From: an uncultured Rhodobacterales bacterium
GTDB taxonomy: Bacteria > Pseudomonadota > Alphaproteobacteria > Rhodobacterales > Rhodobacteraceae
Assembly (NCBI GenBank): GCA_903845215.1
Contig: CAIMWI010000028.1
Span: 1 to 56,325, forward strand
Length of the DNA: 56,325 nucleotides
Reading direction: 5' to 3'
Below the pieces are notes generated by a model. The model worked only from the letters and a program-made list of their open reading frames with translations, did no database searches and was not told the origin of the DNA. This document shows positions 15,001 to 21,061 of this stretch, in pieces. The position numbers and the translations under genes were made by a program. Position 1 is the stretch's first letter. Each line of letters opens with the position of its first letter.

Positions 15001-18000
15001 ACCAGTCGATGAACTGGTCGCGCCAATGATCGCTGTCGCTACCGACGATACCGCGTTCGAAACAGTGGCGTTGATGCGGCTGGACGAAATGGCCTCAACA
15101 TTAACTCCGCCCGCAACGCCGAGGAGACGCTGAAACCGCGTCCCTGTGATGCGCGCGCTGGCCCCGGCCCCGGGAATGGCAGTAAGCGACGTTAGGTTCG
15201 GATCCCCGATCAGCACATCTAGCGTATTGTAAAGCACGTTGGACGCATTCCAGCCGATGGAGTTAAACGCCATAGTGATGCCCACGCCTAATTGGCCGGA
15301 CTCGGTATTGGATATCACCCGTGCATCCAGCACCGCCCCTTGATCTGCGGTCACCGACACATCACCACCATGCTCGACGACACTGCCGGCTATAGCGGCC
15401 GAAGCCGTGTTACGAACAAGGTTGGTAGCAATCTGCCCGTTCACGGCCAGAGAAACCCCGCTTCCCCAAGCACTGCCACCAGAAGATTGCACCGTCGCTT
15501 CCAACCGCGTGACCAAGGCGGCCTTTGACACAGCAGTGACCGTGACATCATCCCCTGCACGAATGCCCATCTCGTTGATCAACGCCGTCGCACCCGCCTT
15601 GACGTCATTCATCACCACCATCGCGCCAATCGCGCGCGAACTGGATGCCGCAAGATTTCCCAAAGCGGGGAACAAAACCCCAACCACATCAACATTGCCG
15701 TTAATGCGCACCCATTCGTCAGTATCGGACAGATCGGCAAAGGTCAGTCCGGACAGGTTCTTCGTTCCGTTTATTCCCAAATAGCGATAGACCGACCCTG
15801 CCGAGATGACGTTTTCGGGCGCCGTAGCATCGGTTATCGAGGTGTCAATATAAATCATATTGCCATTCTCAACCGACTGTTCGCCAGATTTCGTTGTGAA
15901 GGAATAGTTTTTGGCCGCCATCTCCAAAGCAAGGGCTTCGGCGGAATCGAAGTTGGTGGAAACCACCGACGAGGCGGCGATGGATGTATAAGAACGGATA
16001 TTTGCCGTGTCGGTCGCGCTGACCGTCACGTCGCCTGTCTGCGCAATCGTATACAATTCGGCCATGATACCACCGGCAGGCGTCGTCGTGCGGTCGATTT
16101 TGGCCGATGTCGAACTCGCAATGCGGTTGGAACTCAAGATACCGCCGCCCGCAACACCAAGGCTGCTGAACGGATCACCAATGGCTTTGAACGGGTTGGG
16201 TAAAGCGGTCTTGGCAACTGACGTTTCGTTGCCCACAACGGAATCGATCAGGTTGACCCGCACCAACTGCACGGCCCCGGTGCCTGTCAGTTCAACGCGC
16301 CATGTGTTGCCAACCTCGTCCGACAACAGCCAAATCTGCGCTGGAACGAGGGCTTCAACCGAAAGATCTCCCTCATATGTCAGATCTAGTGCCGTCAACG
16401 CAGTCGCCAACGCCACTTCGGCCAAAGCGACACGGTCTTCGTCTCGATTGCCCTCAACGTCGGGCACCATGTCGTCAAACATCTGTGCCGTAACGTTCAA
16501 CGCGCGCAAATCCGAACTTATCACGTCGCGTGTGTCGGCAATCACTTCAACCGAGCCATAAGCCGTGACTTTGCTGTCTCGGATCAAAGCATGCGCGCCG
16601 ACAGGTGTTTCAACGGCCGTAAATCCAGACCCCAACAGCGCATCCGCCGCCATCGAGAAAACATTGCCACCCTCGACACCCACCGCATTGAAGGCAATGA
16701 CCAGACCAATAGCCGAACCAGACGAACTGACTTTCGACGTCACCGATGCAGTGACAATCGCCGTGTTGCGGGCAAGCACCGAAACATCCCCGGCCGATGA
16801 TGTGATCGTGCTATTCAAAATACTGGCGTCCGCAGCGCTCAGCAGGGTGTTGCTGGCAATGATCGCCCCAATGGCAGCACCGCCGTCGCCCGATGCGGAC
16901 ACCTCAGAAGATTCTTGCGCCGTGAGGGTTGCGTTTTCAAAGGCATGCACGGAAACAGTCCCTGTCGCCGTCACAATTGCGTCTTGCACTATGGCTTGCG
17001 CCCCCGCCTCTGTTCGGTTGCGCGAGATCAAGGCTGCAAAAGCGGTATTCGTGGATGGTGTGACCATCTTGGCAATCTCAGAGCCCAGCGTAGAAGCGGC
17101 CGCCGTAGAAGAGGTAACTTCGCGCCACAGGCCCAAATCGGCATAGGCGTCACTATCACTGAGATCGACGTTATAGGCCGTATAACCCAAAAACTTGTAA
17201 AGTTTGCCCTCAAGCGTATCGCTATTTGACCCGATATAGACAAGATCGCCAAAGTTAAGGTCTTTGGTGCCCGAAAACGATGTGTAGTCGTAGCGGTTCA
17301 TGATGTTATCGATTGCGCGGCCAAGTGCGCTCATGCCCAGACTGCCCGATCCCTCGGCACTGGTGACAAGTTGGGTCAGCGATGTCAGGCGGGTTTCGTC
17401 ATAAGCCGCAACCGTGACGTTACCTGCCGTTGCGACCACGGTATTTGCGCCCGCCAGATCGATTGTCGCCCGCGCCTTACCGGCAAGACTGTTGGACGCC
17501 ATCACCCCGCTGGCCGCCGCTGAGCCTGCGGCGAGGATCTCTGAACTTGCCGCAGCACCGACATCTGACGTGATCAACGCATACAAGCTAGAGGAGTTGG
17601 TGGCCCTTAAGGTAACGGCGCCGCCCGTCAGGTCTGACCCCGTAACCTCGGCGACCGCACCATCAGCCTGCGGATTGGTACCGCCGGTTCCCACCAAAGT
17701 GTCCCACGTAGCCTCGAACAGATTGGTTGGCGCGAAGCCCACACTGTTGATGGCCACAAAAATCGCACCACCAACCTGGTCGGTTGACAGGCCGTTCTTT
17801 AATGTTGCATCTAGCGCGATGCTGTTGTCGGACGTCACCATCACGTCGCCAGTCACAAAAACGGTGCTGTCTGCAATTCGGGCCGTCGCCGTCCCTAGAA
17901 CCGAGTTCATGACGATCATGCCGCCAACGGCCAAGCTTATGCCAGCGCCGCTCACACCGCTGGTGCCTTTGCTGACGACAGAGACATCCGCCAAACTGGT

Positions 18001-20781
18001 CAAACTGCCCGCCTGGACCGCAGAAACCGTAAGGCTTCCTGCTTTGGCCAGCGCCGTTCCAATCGTGACATTCAGAACTTCGGCCGTGGTGTCACCCGTC
18101 ACATCATTGCGTACTACAAGCCCGCCAAAGGCGGTTGAGGTCGATGCTGCAAAGCTCATCCCAGCAGGAATGACAGATGTATCCAGTTCTTCACGCCACA
18201 GATCGAGGTTGGTGAAATCTGTGTTTTTCAGATCCAGGTCAGCGGTTTCGCCAAAGTAGCGATAGATCGACCCTGACGTGCCGCGCCCGGCCGTTCCGCT
18301 TGCCTTGCCATCGCTGTAGGTTGGCAACAAATGCACGCGGTCACCGAATGTCACGGTCTGCAGGCCTGAAGGAACCTTGATCAGCGATAGGCCATCGGCT
18401 CCGGTATAGGTGTCGCCTCCTGCGCCAGTTGTCCTATAGTCGGCGGATGCCAAAAGGCCGATCAGGTTATTGGCCCAACTGGCGCCCCCATCACTGGCCG
18501 CCATCGACGAGGAATAGACCCGTCCATTAGACGCAATGTCTGCCGTGTTCGATGCAGTCACACGCACGCCCGTCGCAGCACTGACAGTCCTTCCAGATGT
18601 CGTCACTTCCAGGATGGCCCGAACCGAGGTTGCAATTTTCGTTGACGAAATCGCGAATCCCATCGCAGAACTGGCTTGTGACCCAAAGGGCATCACGGCG
18701 GCGTTGGTTGCTATGTTCGAGACGGTCGCGTTAAACTGGCCTGCATCACTGGCCAATACCGCCAACGCGCCGCCGGTCGTGACCTGGGTGTCCAAAACCC
18801 GCGCAAAAACGCTATAGCTGTTTTCTTCGATCCCCCAGTTGTAACCGAAGATCGCACTGATTGTCTGGGCGGCAATGCTTTTGACGTCATAGCCCACATA
18901 GTTCTGGGCGATCGTGAACCCTGCAGCAGCACCCGATCCGCCGGTTTGCATGACGGCGGCCACCGTGCGCGAATCCAGAAAAATTGCCAGATCCGCCGAC
19001 ACCGTCACATTTCCTGCAGTCGCAGTCACTGTCGATGCTGTGAGATCTGCCGTGACCGCCCCCATAAGGGCATTGACGCTTAGCGTGGCGCTGGCCGCCA
19101 AAAACGTGCTGGCCCCCATCATCAAAGATGCCAGCGTGGTATCTATATCCTGACGGGCGACAGTCTTGGATACAAGCCAACGCGCATCAGTGGCTGTGAC
19201 GCCAATCGCCCCCGTTGTCGACAAAAGCAAACTACCCGTCACAATCGACGACACATTTCCTGTGATCTTGTTAATTGACGAGGCAGCCTTGAAGTTCAGG
19301 GCGACTGGTGTGAATTGAAGCTTGTCCGTGCCGATGAAACTGGCAGTCGAGGTATAATGCGCCTCACTGTTGGCCGTCGCCGAAATACCTGTACCGGCAG
19401 TCAAGGTGGAAGTTGCCACCGTGACAGCAACATCCAAGGTCGCCGTGGTCATGGCAATCAGGGCGACGTTGTCGACCGAAGTGCTGTCTTCAGCGGTGGT
19501 TGAAATCTTACCCCCCGCAACAAGCGCTGCGCGATTTACGTCAACCAGAACTCCGCCGGATCCAACCGCTGTGGATACAGCAACTTGGGATATCCCCAAA
19601 AAGCTGCTGTTGACCTTGGTCACCACATTTCCGTCAGCTTGGGCTGACACAGAAATCCCACCCTGACCCGATGCCGTCATATTGGCGAAAGTTTTGGCCA
19701 AATCCGAAGAACCGATGGCCACACCAACCGCCTTCGAGACTGTAAGATCGACAGACAAGGCGTTGACATTAAACACCGCCTCACCCAGCAAAGAAACCTC
19801 GAACGCCGAGACTTCCACCGTCACATCCGTGTCATCCGTTGCCGAGATCGTTATACCATCAGCCGCCGAGGTGCGCAGCTGTGCGCCTGCCCCGATCACA
19901 ACCCGCGACGTCGAAGAGACAGATTCCGTCGCAACAAATAAAAGCCGATTGCTGGTCGTCGATGTCAAATTTGCAAGAGAACTTGTGACGATCCTGATGG
20001 ACCCAGCATCAATCGTCACACTATCCGCGACAGAGATATTCGCGGCAACAGTCACGATTTGCGAATTGTCGGGCGCAATTCCCGTAAAGTTCGAAGTTCC
20101 AGAAACAGAGGCTGTGGCCCCAAGATTGACGACATCCGTCGCATAGATAGAATTGGAAACCGCAATCACGCTTGACGCCGAGGCGGACCCGTACTGATCG
20201 GTCCCATCCTCAGCACTGGCGGTAATCGTAACGTTTTTCAACTTGGCAATCGACGAACCGATGTCACTTGTGACAGAGACAGCCTCTCCCGAAAGGCTCA
20301 AACTCCCCAGAAAACCAGAGGACGACGTTCCGAAAACGAGCGCGTCATTCCCTGCCCCGCCATCCAAGGAGACGGCAAATTCAGACCCGGCATCAAAGCC
20401 TTCGCCAAATTTCAGCGTGATCGTGTCATTGCCGTCACCACCGTGAATATCCAGTTCACTCGTGCTGGCAATCTGGCCACTGGTAAGCAAGGTCTGGCCG
20501 CTGTCGTAAACATTGTAGCTATAAATACCACCCGCACCTGTCAGGCTTACGGTTGCGCTCACAGCCCCGCCCGTCGCTGCACCGGAAATTGTGGCGAGAT
20601 AAAGCGACGTCGGCGCCGCATCCATAAGAATGCGCGGCTCCAGTGGGTCCAACAGATATGTCGTCAAACTTTCGTTTGAGGATGAGCCTTTAGAACCGCG
20701 CATCCGTGACTGGGCGCGCCTGGCCTTCCTATTTCCAGTGAGCTTGCCAATAGAACCAAAGGTGGATCTGGCCATTTGCAT
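1..20781 (-). CDS. Giant LEPR-XLL surface protein / filamentous adhesin (partial, 3' end outside window)
   Basis: One minus-strand frame runs without a stop I could find from ATG at 20781 (second in-frame ATG at 20775) to the window edge: at least 6,927 residues, C-terminus missing. There is no Sec signal. The N-terminus is basic (about residues 1-30), then carries the motif LLDPLEPRILMDAAP (residues 43-57), the LEPR-XLL signature known from very large exported proteins. Two RTX-like stretches (GGDGND, GGAGND) follow at about residues 110-150. The rest is Ala/Ser/Thr/Gly/Val-rich with alternating hydrophobic patterning, typical of beta-solenoid adhesins, and free of Cys as far as I read. Export by type I secretion with a C-terminal signal is inferred; no secretion genes are visible here. 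The style resembles the LktA-like filamentous adhesin family. Likely role: cell-surface adhesion or biofilm matrix. Family confidence is high; function is inferred. Confidence 0.88.
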   Translation of the reverse strand, partial: MQMARSTFGSIGKLTGNRKARRAQSRMRGSKGSSSNESLTTYLLDPLEPRILMDAAPTSLYLATISGAATGGAVSATVSLTGAGGIYSYNVYDSGQTLLTSGQIASTSELDIHGGDGNDTITLKFGEGFDAGSEFAVSLDGGAGNDALVFGTSSSGFLGSLSLSGEAVSVTSDIGSSIAKLKNVTITASAEDGTDQYGSASASSVIAVSNSIYATDVVNLGATASVSGTSNFTGIAPDNSQIVTVAANISVADSVTIDAGSIRIVTSSLANLTSTTSNRLLFVATESVSSTSRVVIGAGAQLRTSAADGITISATDDTDVTVEVSAFEVSLLGEAVFNVNALSVDLTVSKAVGVAIGSSDLAKTFANMTASGQGGISVSAQADGNVVTKVNSSFLGISQVAVSTAVGSGGVLVDVNRAALVAGGKISTTAEDSTSVDNVALIAMTTATLDVAVTVATSTLTAGTGISATANSEAHYTSTASFIGTDKLQFTPVALNFKAASSINKITGNVSSIVTGSLLLSTTGAIGVTATDARWLVSKTVARQDIDTTLASLMMGASTFLAASATLSVNALMGAVTADLTASTVTATAGNVTVSADLAIFLDSRTVAAVMQTGGSGAAAGFTIAQNYVGYDVKSIAAQTISAIFGYNWGIEENSYSVFARVLDTQVTTGGALAVLASDAGQFNATVSNIATNAAVMPFGSQASSAMGFAISSTKIATSVRAILEVTTSGRTVSAATGVRVTASNTADIASNGRVYSSSMAASDGGASWANNLIGLLASADYRTTGAGGDTYTGADGLSLIKVPSGLQTVTFGDRVHLLPTYSDGKASGTAGRGTSGSIYRYFGETADLDLKNTDFTNLDLWREELDTSVIPAGMSFAASTSTAFGGLVVRNDVTGDTTAEVLNVTIGTALAKAGSLTVSAVQAGSLTSLADVSVVSKGTSGVSGAGISLAVGGMIVMNSVLGTATARIADSTVFVTGDVMVTSDNSIALDATLKNGLSTDQVGGAIFVAINSVGFAPTNLFEATWDTLVGTGGTNPQADGAVAEVTGSDLTGGAVTLRATNSSSLYALITSDVGAAASSEILAAGSAAASGVMASNSLAGKARATIDLAGANTVVATAGNVTVAAYDETRLTSLTQLVTSAEGSGSLGMSALGRAIDNIMNRYDYTSFSGTKDLNFGDLVYIGSNSDTLEGKLYKFLGYTAYNVDLSDSDAYADLGLWREVTSSTAAASTLGSEIAKMVTPSTNTAFAALISRNRTEAGAQAIVQDAIVTATGTVSVHAFENATLTAQESSEVSASGDGGAAIGAIIASNTLLSAADASILNSTITSSAGDVSVLARNTAIVTASVTSKVSSSGSAIGLVIAFNAVGVEGGNVFSMAADALLGSGFTAVETPVGAHALIRDSKVTAYGSVEVIADTRDVISSDLRALNVTAQMFDDMVPDVEGNRDEDRVALAEVALATALTALDLTYEGDLSVEALVPAQIWLLSDEVGNTWRVELTGTGAVQLVRVNLIDSVVGNETSVAKTALPNPFKAIGDPFSSLGVAGGGILSSNRIASSTSAKIDRTTTPAGGIMAELYTIAQTGDVTVSATDTANIRSYTSIAASSVVSTNFDSAEALALEMAAKNYSFTTKSGEQSVENGNMIYIDTSITDATAPENVISAGSVYRYLGINGTKNLSGLTFADLSDTDEWVRINGNVDVVGVLFPALGNLAASSSRAIGAMVVMNDVKAGATALINEMGIRAGDDVTVTAVSKAALVTRLEATVQSSGGSAWGSGVSLAVNGQIATNLVRNTASAAIAGSVVEHGGDVSVTADQGAVLDARVISNTESGQLGVGITMAFNSIGWNASNVLYNTLDVLIGDPNLTSLTAIPGAGASARITGTRFQRLLGVAGGVNVEAISSSRINATVSNAVSSVATAIIGATSSSTGIVLVSNKTAGGTEALIETSTIDAGGDVSVTASDIQEIYSNSSVSSVSSSTSDGGASALQSAVNSGKTTDWAATIGGAAQPVSLRFGDRVRVTDAAGLVLIYEYMGATDPTGQLLTDLSAEDYADTDYWRVERGHFLLTTGINLTFSHSSAIGIIMVMNDLRSDVLAEILNSTVATTNGSVAVDSALASVLDATVDASITSSGGSFIAGGGSNSAWGGAAATNTVMGGATSIISGSTVTAAGAAKGDVTVTSSNSAELTATTSYNAVTGGGGGATLAFNSVGWKPSNLLYNAIDSLIGQSALGNTTPVDATAQITDSDVTASGDITVDAVDVATITAKTSNATEIAKGGMPQGDEAGGKGLILAINKVYGSAHADISGTRTINVLDEILRAGGDILVSAENTSLIDATNTLKVKASLGNDLIQVVGDFVEAKRKSYDYTTLSGTQGVMSGEVVLVGSNVGVDPNGAAQSAVQLGDLYLYHGVDGLNMNLATEDYTNQSRWQRLPRGDLDALLPDWLSLSFGPGVATAAGAMMAVNDARGETTARIVSVDIATSAGDITVRSDNSTAIEALNTGKLLSHGGSVFAGGSTIAVNINIATNTVLTSAIAEISEAEVTATLGDVTVEAVSAGEVIATVDTNTKAYGGGSSVAIGITLAFNSVGQEPQNVAFSTVDTLVGTALSGANPAAAEAHIYRSKVTAGNDLSVTASSEAAIDAVIYSAALATSATLAAGSTVTVAPILALNRIASLAIADIDNALVAGRTVTVGRDIMIDAIDQSQIVAEVVSSSMALTASTASSAVSVAVTFARNEIQSDVTAQILNVPSLFAGRDLSVLGHRTATIDALGLSSSVAISLSLGSTGTPSVTGGGAIGVNSVNGAVTARISETAVTVTRNVLVSATNIAQIFATIKTLAASASMSGGSSSAVGLGVAVADNVIGYMRVAPTLVTHNSNQTPLILTTGDVVQVRGANPLAGGYYKFTADTANGGAHGFDLSIEDFSDTRKWERVDLVGQSAAATAEIVKGSLLVTGDVSVVVTTGQSVLATVSAIALAISAGNSGFSFSGAGSSAKNRILSGALARIYQTTSVSANDLTLSAVDTSIVRSWVEAASIAAAIGQSATAVSVGVAVAVNEVENPAVAKLDSAGTVTLTGNLSIGALASPPSSFTVTRGVLTASSLNDATETSMITSGNSTIVDADDVADDQSILSALITRMNTGLADGKKIEGTIRLSRQQDDDGWVLVDAQGRTFLVSLSGNDLIVNASTIESVAQAASMSAAVGQSGLSISGAGAISKNDVRSSVSAELRGSQVSAGGFVAITAENQSSINASVLATSASVAIGSSGTGASIGIAIVMNRISGLTADAPVRVRAIIDQSDVAAIGALSVTAKADAKINAASFAGSVAAAAGSTGIALSGSGVFVQNQIDIVTSATISGQYAATPVGVAAVKGGSLTLLASSLSAIKASGGAASIAFAAGSSGVAVSIGASIVENRIGGSTSVGITDIARGVEAGAISVSALDQSDIRATAQAASISAAFGSTAVGISGAGAFATNTITSAVLAEVARAKVTGASLAVTANSAGTLRATVQAASAAVAVGATGVGASIGVAVAKNLIGYSAVAVETLNPTYRAGTARPTRIDVGQTVLIEKGGRANQVFRYVGNQSLAAAGGLDLSTQDYSNPNLWQDVSLSRTPAGVTARVDASTVSLSGALTISATSVQAIDASVFAGSVAIAGGATGVGVSGAGVSVTNQIATNVVATLSGGSATVASVSVIARDDSRINATAQGVSLAAAFGSTGVALSVGVSIALNVVENDVEATISGAQVTTSPANGSVIVRALTGLSTPSSLSGITAEGLADMAATDLNAAGTAVDATDLAGDNVLRAALKTALSASASGDLRVAVIEAGTKWSVTDGQGHQWTLQLVGGAIQATRSTINAVAMAASVAIAGGMVGVAFSGAGASAINAVTSTSKAMVTGATITGTSSAAVTVEAQSQSGINAGVMATSLAVGIGQVGVGVAVGAAISRNYIGYTAQGDAVADRAVTMAAIDNSTINVGSGSISVSATSSGQINAQVIAGAGAAAAGQAGLALSGAGVGVENRINATTTARVTGSTTSLSAGTVSVQASNSASIDAVAGAVAFSIAGGMVGVSGAIAATIAVNTISSTTSSQIIRNAASGAAGVVRATTGALSVTAADSATIRSRAASVALAAGFGVGGLAVSGAGADSSNVITTLTNIRIENMTISGQTGIAVAANGAASIDAKVMSAAASLAVGAVGIGISVGASLARNDIGGAGRGVIVGLTGATLSSAAGSIAVDANMTSTIRALVEGFALAVAGGIVAGAGAGSGATATNTLHYSVSNSADASSFTATNGRVTVKAKDTSDIDATVRSASIAGSVGLGGAVAVAVSLASATMSNTITATLHDTDVIAAALDVMATDAAKARIQSSASAISASYGGVALSGGGADATITNSNTTLAQIDGTATDITLSAYGSDATRAGKALVDASAKSDLVATVDVLSIASGFLALAASGGTASVTTGGSVTAKASSVRLTAVGLTVSSLSEVGQTSDVWGMTVATTAAVGVSNAVATTSRDATATVGGASSDFRIGSLSVLAESAALSGRSSEEVTARASGGGVLLGVQSTSAAAHNDANVVAGIETSGLVTASGAVIISASNASRQAVNSLAAAGGLIGVGAASSTGDVNGTTTATIGQLVSLTAGSLSIWSVGEDISNVVVKAGAFGLASGAAATATTDMTSNVVAGVVDAASSANKANITVVGTFEIAAAHTATPSGTINTDAYGALAGSGAAVSHDVDSDVTVRLGNYALVSAGTFDIDATNRLGGSSSIDGKTGGVVSGASANADTRADFATAVYFGTSSVITATNDTGSLKAVVYNSLEQSLKTKLVTGGALSGAGAYVDFDGKNVLGEIVVGAGAQVTARGGLEFEVDGFTKINLQSYSETFGAATVALGYAKADVVPTNRIKILANAKVISADDMYLSTGTDRDLNLPEHALEMRVDNFAGSVIPISDLETRALYEAHNLIEIEGGASIDGYANIDLNADGFNIASVVGVAKATSWASALGNALGGGSVGSGAGATRSVIMGDVINNGTITTGAQRAKSLTLIVNTAGDTVIDTSRSSMTTQDGVTASDITFTAGRATLSSAQFTNLATARSNIQTYADNATLVTFYTNQVTRIEADLLAQGLAARMGDGTIVAMTPDVDTVTIGRVKAAAGRVRIFADQLSGTGTINVPKNASITINSESFAQLVIADIEIPDTNGGIYFNGTDITAIGETTTSVATALAWVNAENVRNRNSNNNNLANIGASDVTKTAGFNVTAASIDRTSSMPLITISVSNINNFVNQTTGELPPPQEIRVTGSIIARTSRLSITNPSNGGTITVLGQIATAELSIAATSAVSISGAVVYQVGGDPYGQFLNSGMIGDGSTQASNGSVSNWLSVNPTTPSIMSNRITISAEFLDVNGLIQSGKQDYTLVLGDSQKTQIDRAKASGANYTNISVDGNSDFTLIYNRQADALTVKALRPTGGYIELTGNIMNSRNGRVTAYSGYPQITITNNMALPGLDLTFETIDADVRGDGIVKINDKARSLTTIYTKLANGNVQVDTIDFGSSYTATSTISDNNLAYNPVSGYRYAWSVGVSSRTKATDKWSESGWLGIIDLGSERIPVNPEYQQLSAALVPNSNYYYRNQSLDGNVYTYSSNTVTTSSTGWKQTQYSVKKSWYGKKTYTYEYQKVDGAFTTNSHTIEADRPIGISFIHNTAGNIIINAGSADIVITGKLTNKTGTTSLTTTGSITTSASLGGTSLASVGGKTVNLTAGGNIGSALSPLQTDLADGISGTIINPNAGGDIYLYEVDGDFNIGTVSAVKYAGTSSESRGTVSIYAAKSILGGSSSLISGGAVILTAKAGTIGTASQTLRIDTGTLATHTLTGTSTDDMFISEISGDLRVYSLTAPGKTVTLNVSLGSLIDGNNNAVVDTRSVEKLLSTVWTDLQLTASTGAGDKVAEAKAALSAAKTRDYRTYWTWRQLQGADFDSIISDSSRVMVLNSEEQASLTQFYAESNLPAGVTWGNASAAQQTDALVTANQQIETLRLSRTLQLRSLHTTYGTKTVEYDANYTVPLTDAENAAITGSIKVWTQDELIYGFSAGLMKAVTDTSTTIEDANITAGAVIATVRDNIGTTGGQTTINLQSTLTNDERILLAAAERKDVNFLTTERIEGKVNFSSSGNSLTLYGGTALKISSGANAGSAAGTWSNHFKVGDYIQIEGQSANATGEGSFYKIKSISGSTITFEASAKSVSAVEYQKTVTLSTVAINPLGEVYDTSVNISGNTITRYDGGTFDGLVIGDQITLSNMSAATTGIIGEKRPSLNVGTSAVAYTITGVSGGVLTLATALQSESNIALTIGQKVDIKYLQIQQREDFDVTLSGSVKTKSGGDTFLGSESAVYLDILEIGAAGRVKTSGSIFNVTDDGTARITTVGDLVLEAGQGQIGTATGRVWVNQSSSTAELTARASGSIWLGETVGDLRVASIYSETGNVDIWAKVGSIVDGLDADFVNIEANDIQLRASGAIGSTENNFSIEARGNGSAAGNGWFSAWAGGDVVVTETNGDMWVRNVFSTSGNVALVAAISILDAVDAITPSDPTSANYATTVANPGVDITGKSISLTAILGLIGNAGNEVDLNSAYSADGTITLSSAGNAYVIEALGDVSVNQISVGADAVSFLTALYGAILNGAATGVSNVIGGSVFLSAHTSIGTREKPLTSTVSTLQGKSVTGGSFIDNTGLLTIGTIDAALNAMGMVVGGDVVVTAHSPIIFSSNVTASGSLTYTAQDSSTNDLDNITIESGVSIISSGGSLTFNAGDNFSIAATASISAATGVIIVTDYGDADTEGGDVTVAGSLSTSGGAIQISTNSVQTDTVQVSGTINASGALSIDLGSGNYADQLTISGTLTGSSVLLSTGLGVDSVSISGTVTSTSGDITFDLGNDTNNDALTISAAISA
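2590..3060 (-). other. Helical, Trp/Tyr-containing island within the giant adhesin
   Basis: Residues about 5907-6064 break the beta-repeat composition. They are rich in Ala, Gln, Glu, Leu and Arg and predicted helical by eye: KVAEAKAALSAAKTRDYRTY, then WTWRQLQ, then LNSEEQASLTQFYAE and QQIETLRLSRTLQLRSL. Segments of this kind (a YW..R helix followed by a stretch beginning LTxxE or similar) are known inside LktA-like filamentous adhesins, which supports the family call. A second unusual stretch rich in Tyr, Trp and Lys lies just N-terminal to it (about 3960-3780). Confidence 0.6.
9235..16460 (-). repeat. Three dispersed copies of a ~75-residue alpha+beta module in the giant adhesin gene
   Basis: Three segments share the same plan: an acidic stretch (PDVEGNRDED, VDADDVADD, VDATDLAGDN), an Ala/Leu-rich helix of about 20 residues, and three short strands containing W-x(3)-D-x-x-G and then a [WF]-x-[LV]-x-L turn, e.g. 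DGQGHQWTLQLVGG, DAQGRTFLVSLSGN and DEVGNTWRVELTGTG. They lie at about 16460-16250, 11440-11215 and 9450-9235 (residues about 1440, 3115 and 3780). They interrupt the Ala/Gly/Ser beta-repeats. I do not recognise the module as a named domain. Confidence 0.65.
12100..18290 (-). repeat. Higher-order repeats of about 1.1-1.5 kb inside the giant adhesin gene
   Basis: At least five long units run in tandem (N to C is right to left). Each starts with a Y-[RKLE]-[YF]-x-G segment followed after 15-25 residues by D-[YFL]-x-[DN]-x-x-x-W, for example IYRYFG...DFTNLDLWR (about 18270-18190). This is followed by a hydrophobic V-x-N-D/R segment, then by AFNSVGW-x-x-SNLLYN-x-x-D-x-LIG or a variant. The first motif occurs near 18250, 17190, 15750, 14670 and 13550, with further copies near 12070 and 10030. 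The second occurs near 17720, 16650, 15240, 14130 and 13030. Spacing is about 1.0-1.5 kb. The copies have diverged, so the duplications are old rather than recent. Confidence 0.75.
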
Positions 20782-20840
20782 TTCAAAACCCCAAAAGACC
20801 TGAGCAAGATATTAGCAGCGAAAAAGACATATTATTCAGA

Positions 20841-20907
20841 CCCGCAAACCTTCGGGTGCAGGTGACAAATGTGAATTCTTTTGCGGGAAACTTCAACTAC
20901 AAAAGTT
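20841..20907 (-). promoter_or_regulatory. Structured 5' leader of the giant adhesin gene
   Basis: Between 53 and 126 nt upstream of the adhesin start, arms CCCGCAAA (20841-20848) and TTTGCGGG (20880-20887) are perfectly complementary and enclose a small hairpin ACC-TTCG-GGT. A further hairpin CAACT-ACAAA-AGTTG lies at 20893-20907. This is not a simple intrinsic terminator because no clean T-run follows in the minus direction. It could be an mRNA-stabilising or regulatory leader. The promoter itself is not clear. Confidence 0.4.
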
Positions 20908-21061
20908 GTAAAACCATTGAATCTTAGCGCATATATGGGGAGCCACAGCTGGTGTAGGCGTGCAAGTAAAGACCTTGGCGAGGCTTTCAGTCCTAAAGAA
21001 CAAGATAACATACTTAAGATTTAACTTTTGGATATTTTTCTTTTTGTTTCGACCTCAAGTC

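Noticed and set aside
356..19666. Many plus-strand open frames (up to about 300 codons, e.g. 6653-7570) opposite the giant gene
   Set aside because: They are the mirror of a GC-rich, Ala/Gly/Ser/Thr-rich minus-strand coding frame, lack ribosome sites and domains, and give low-complexity A/T/P-rich translations.
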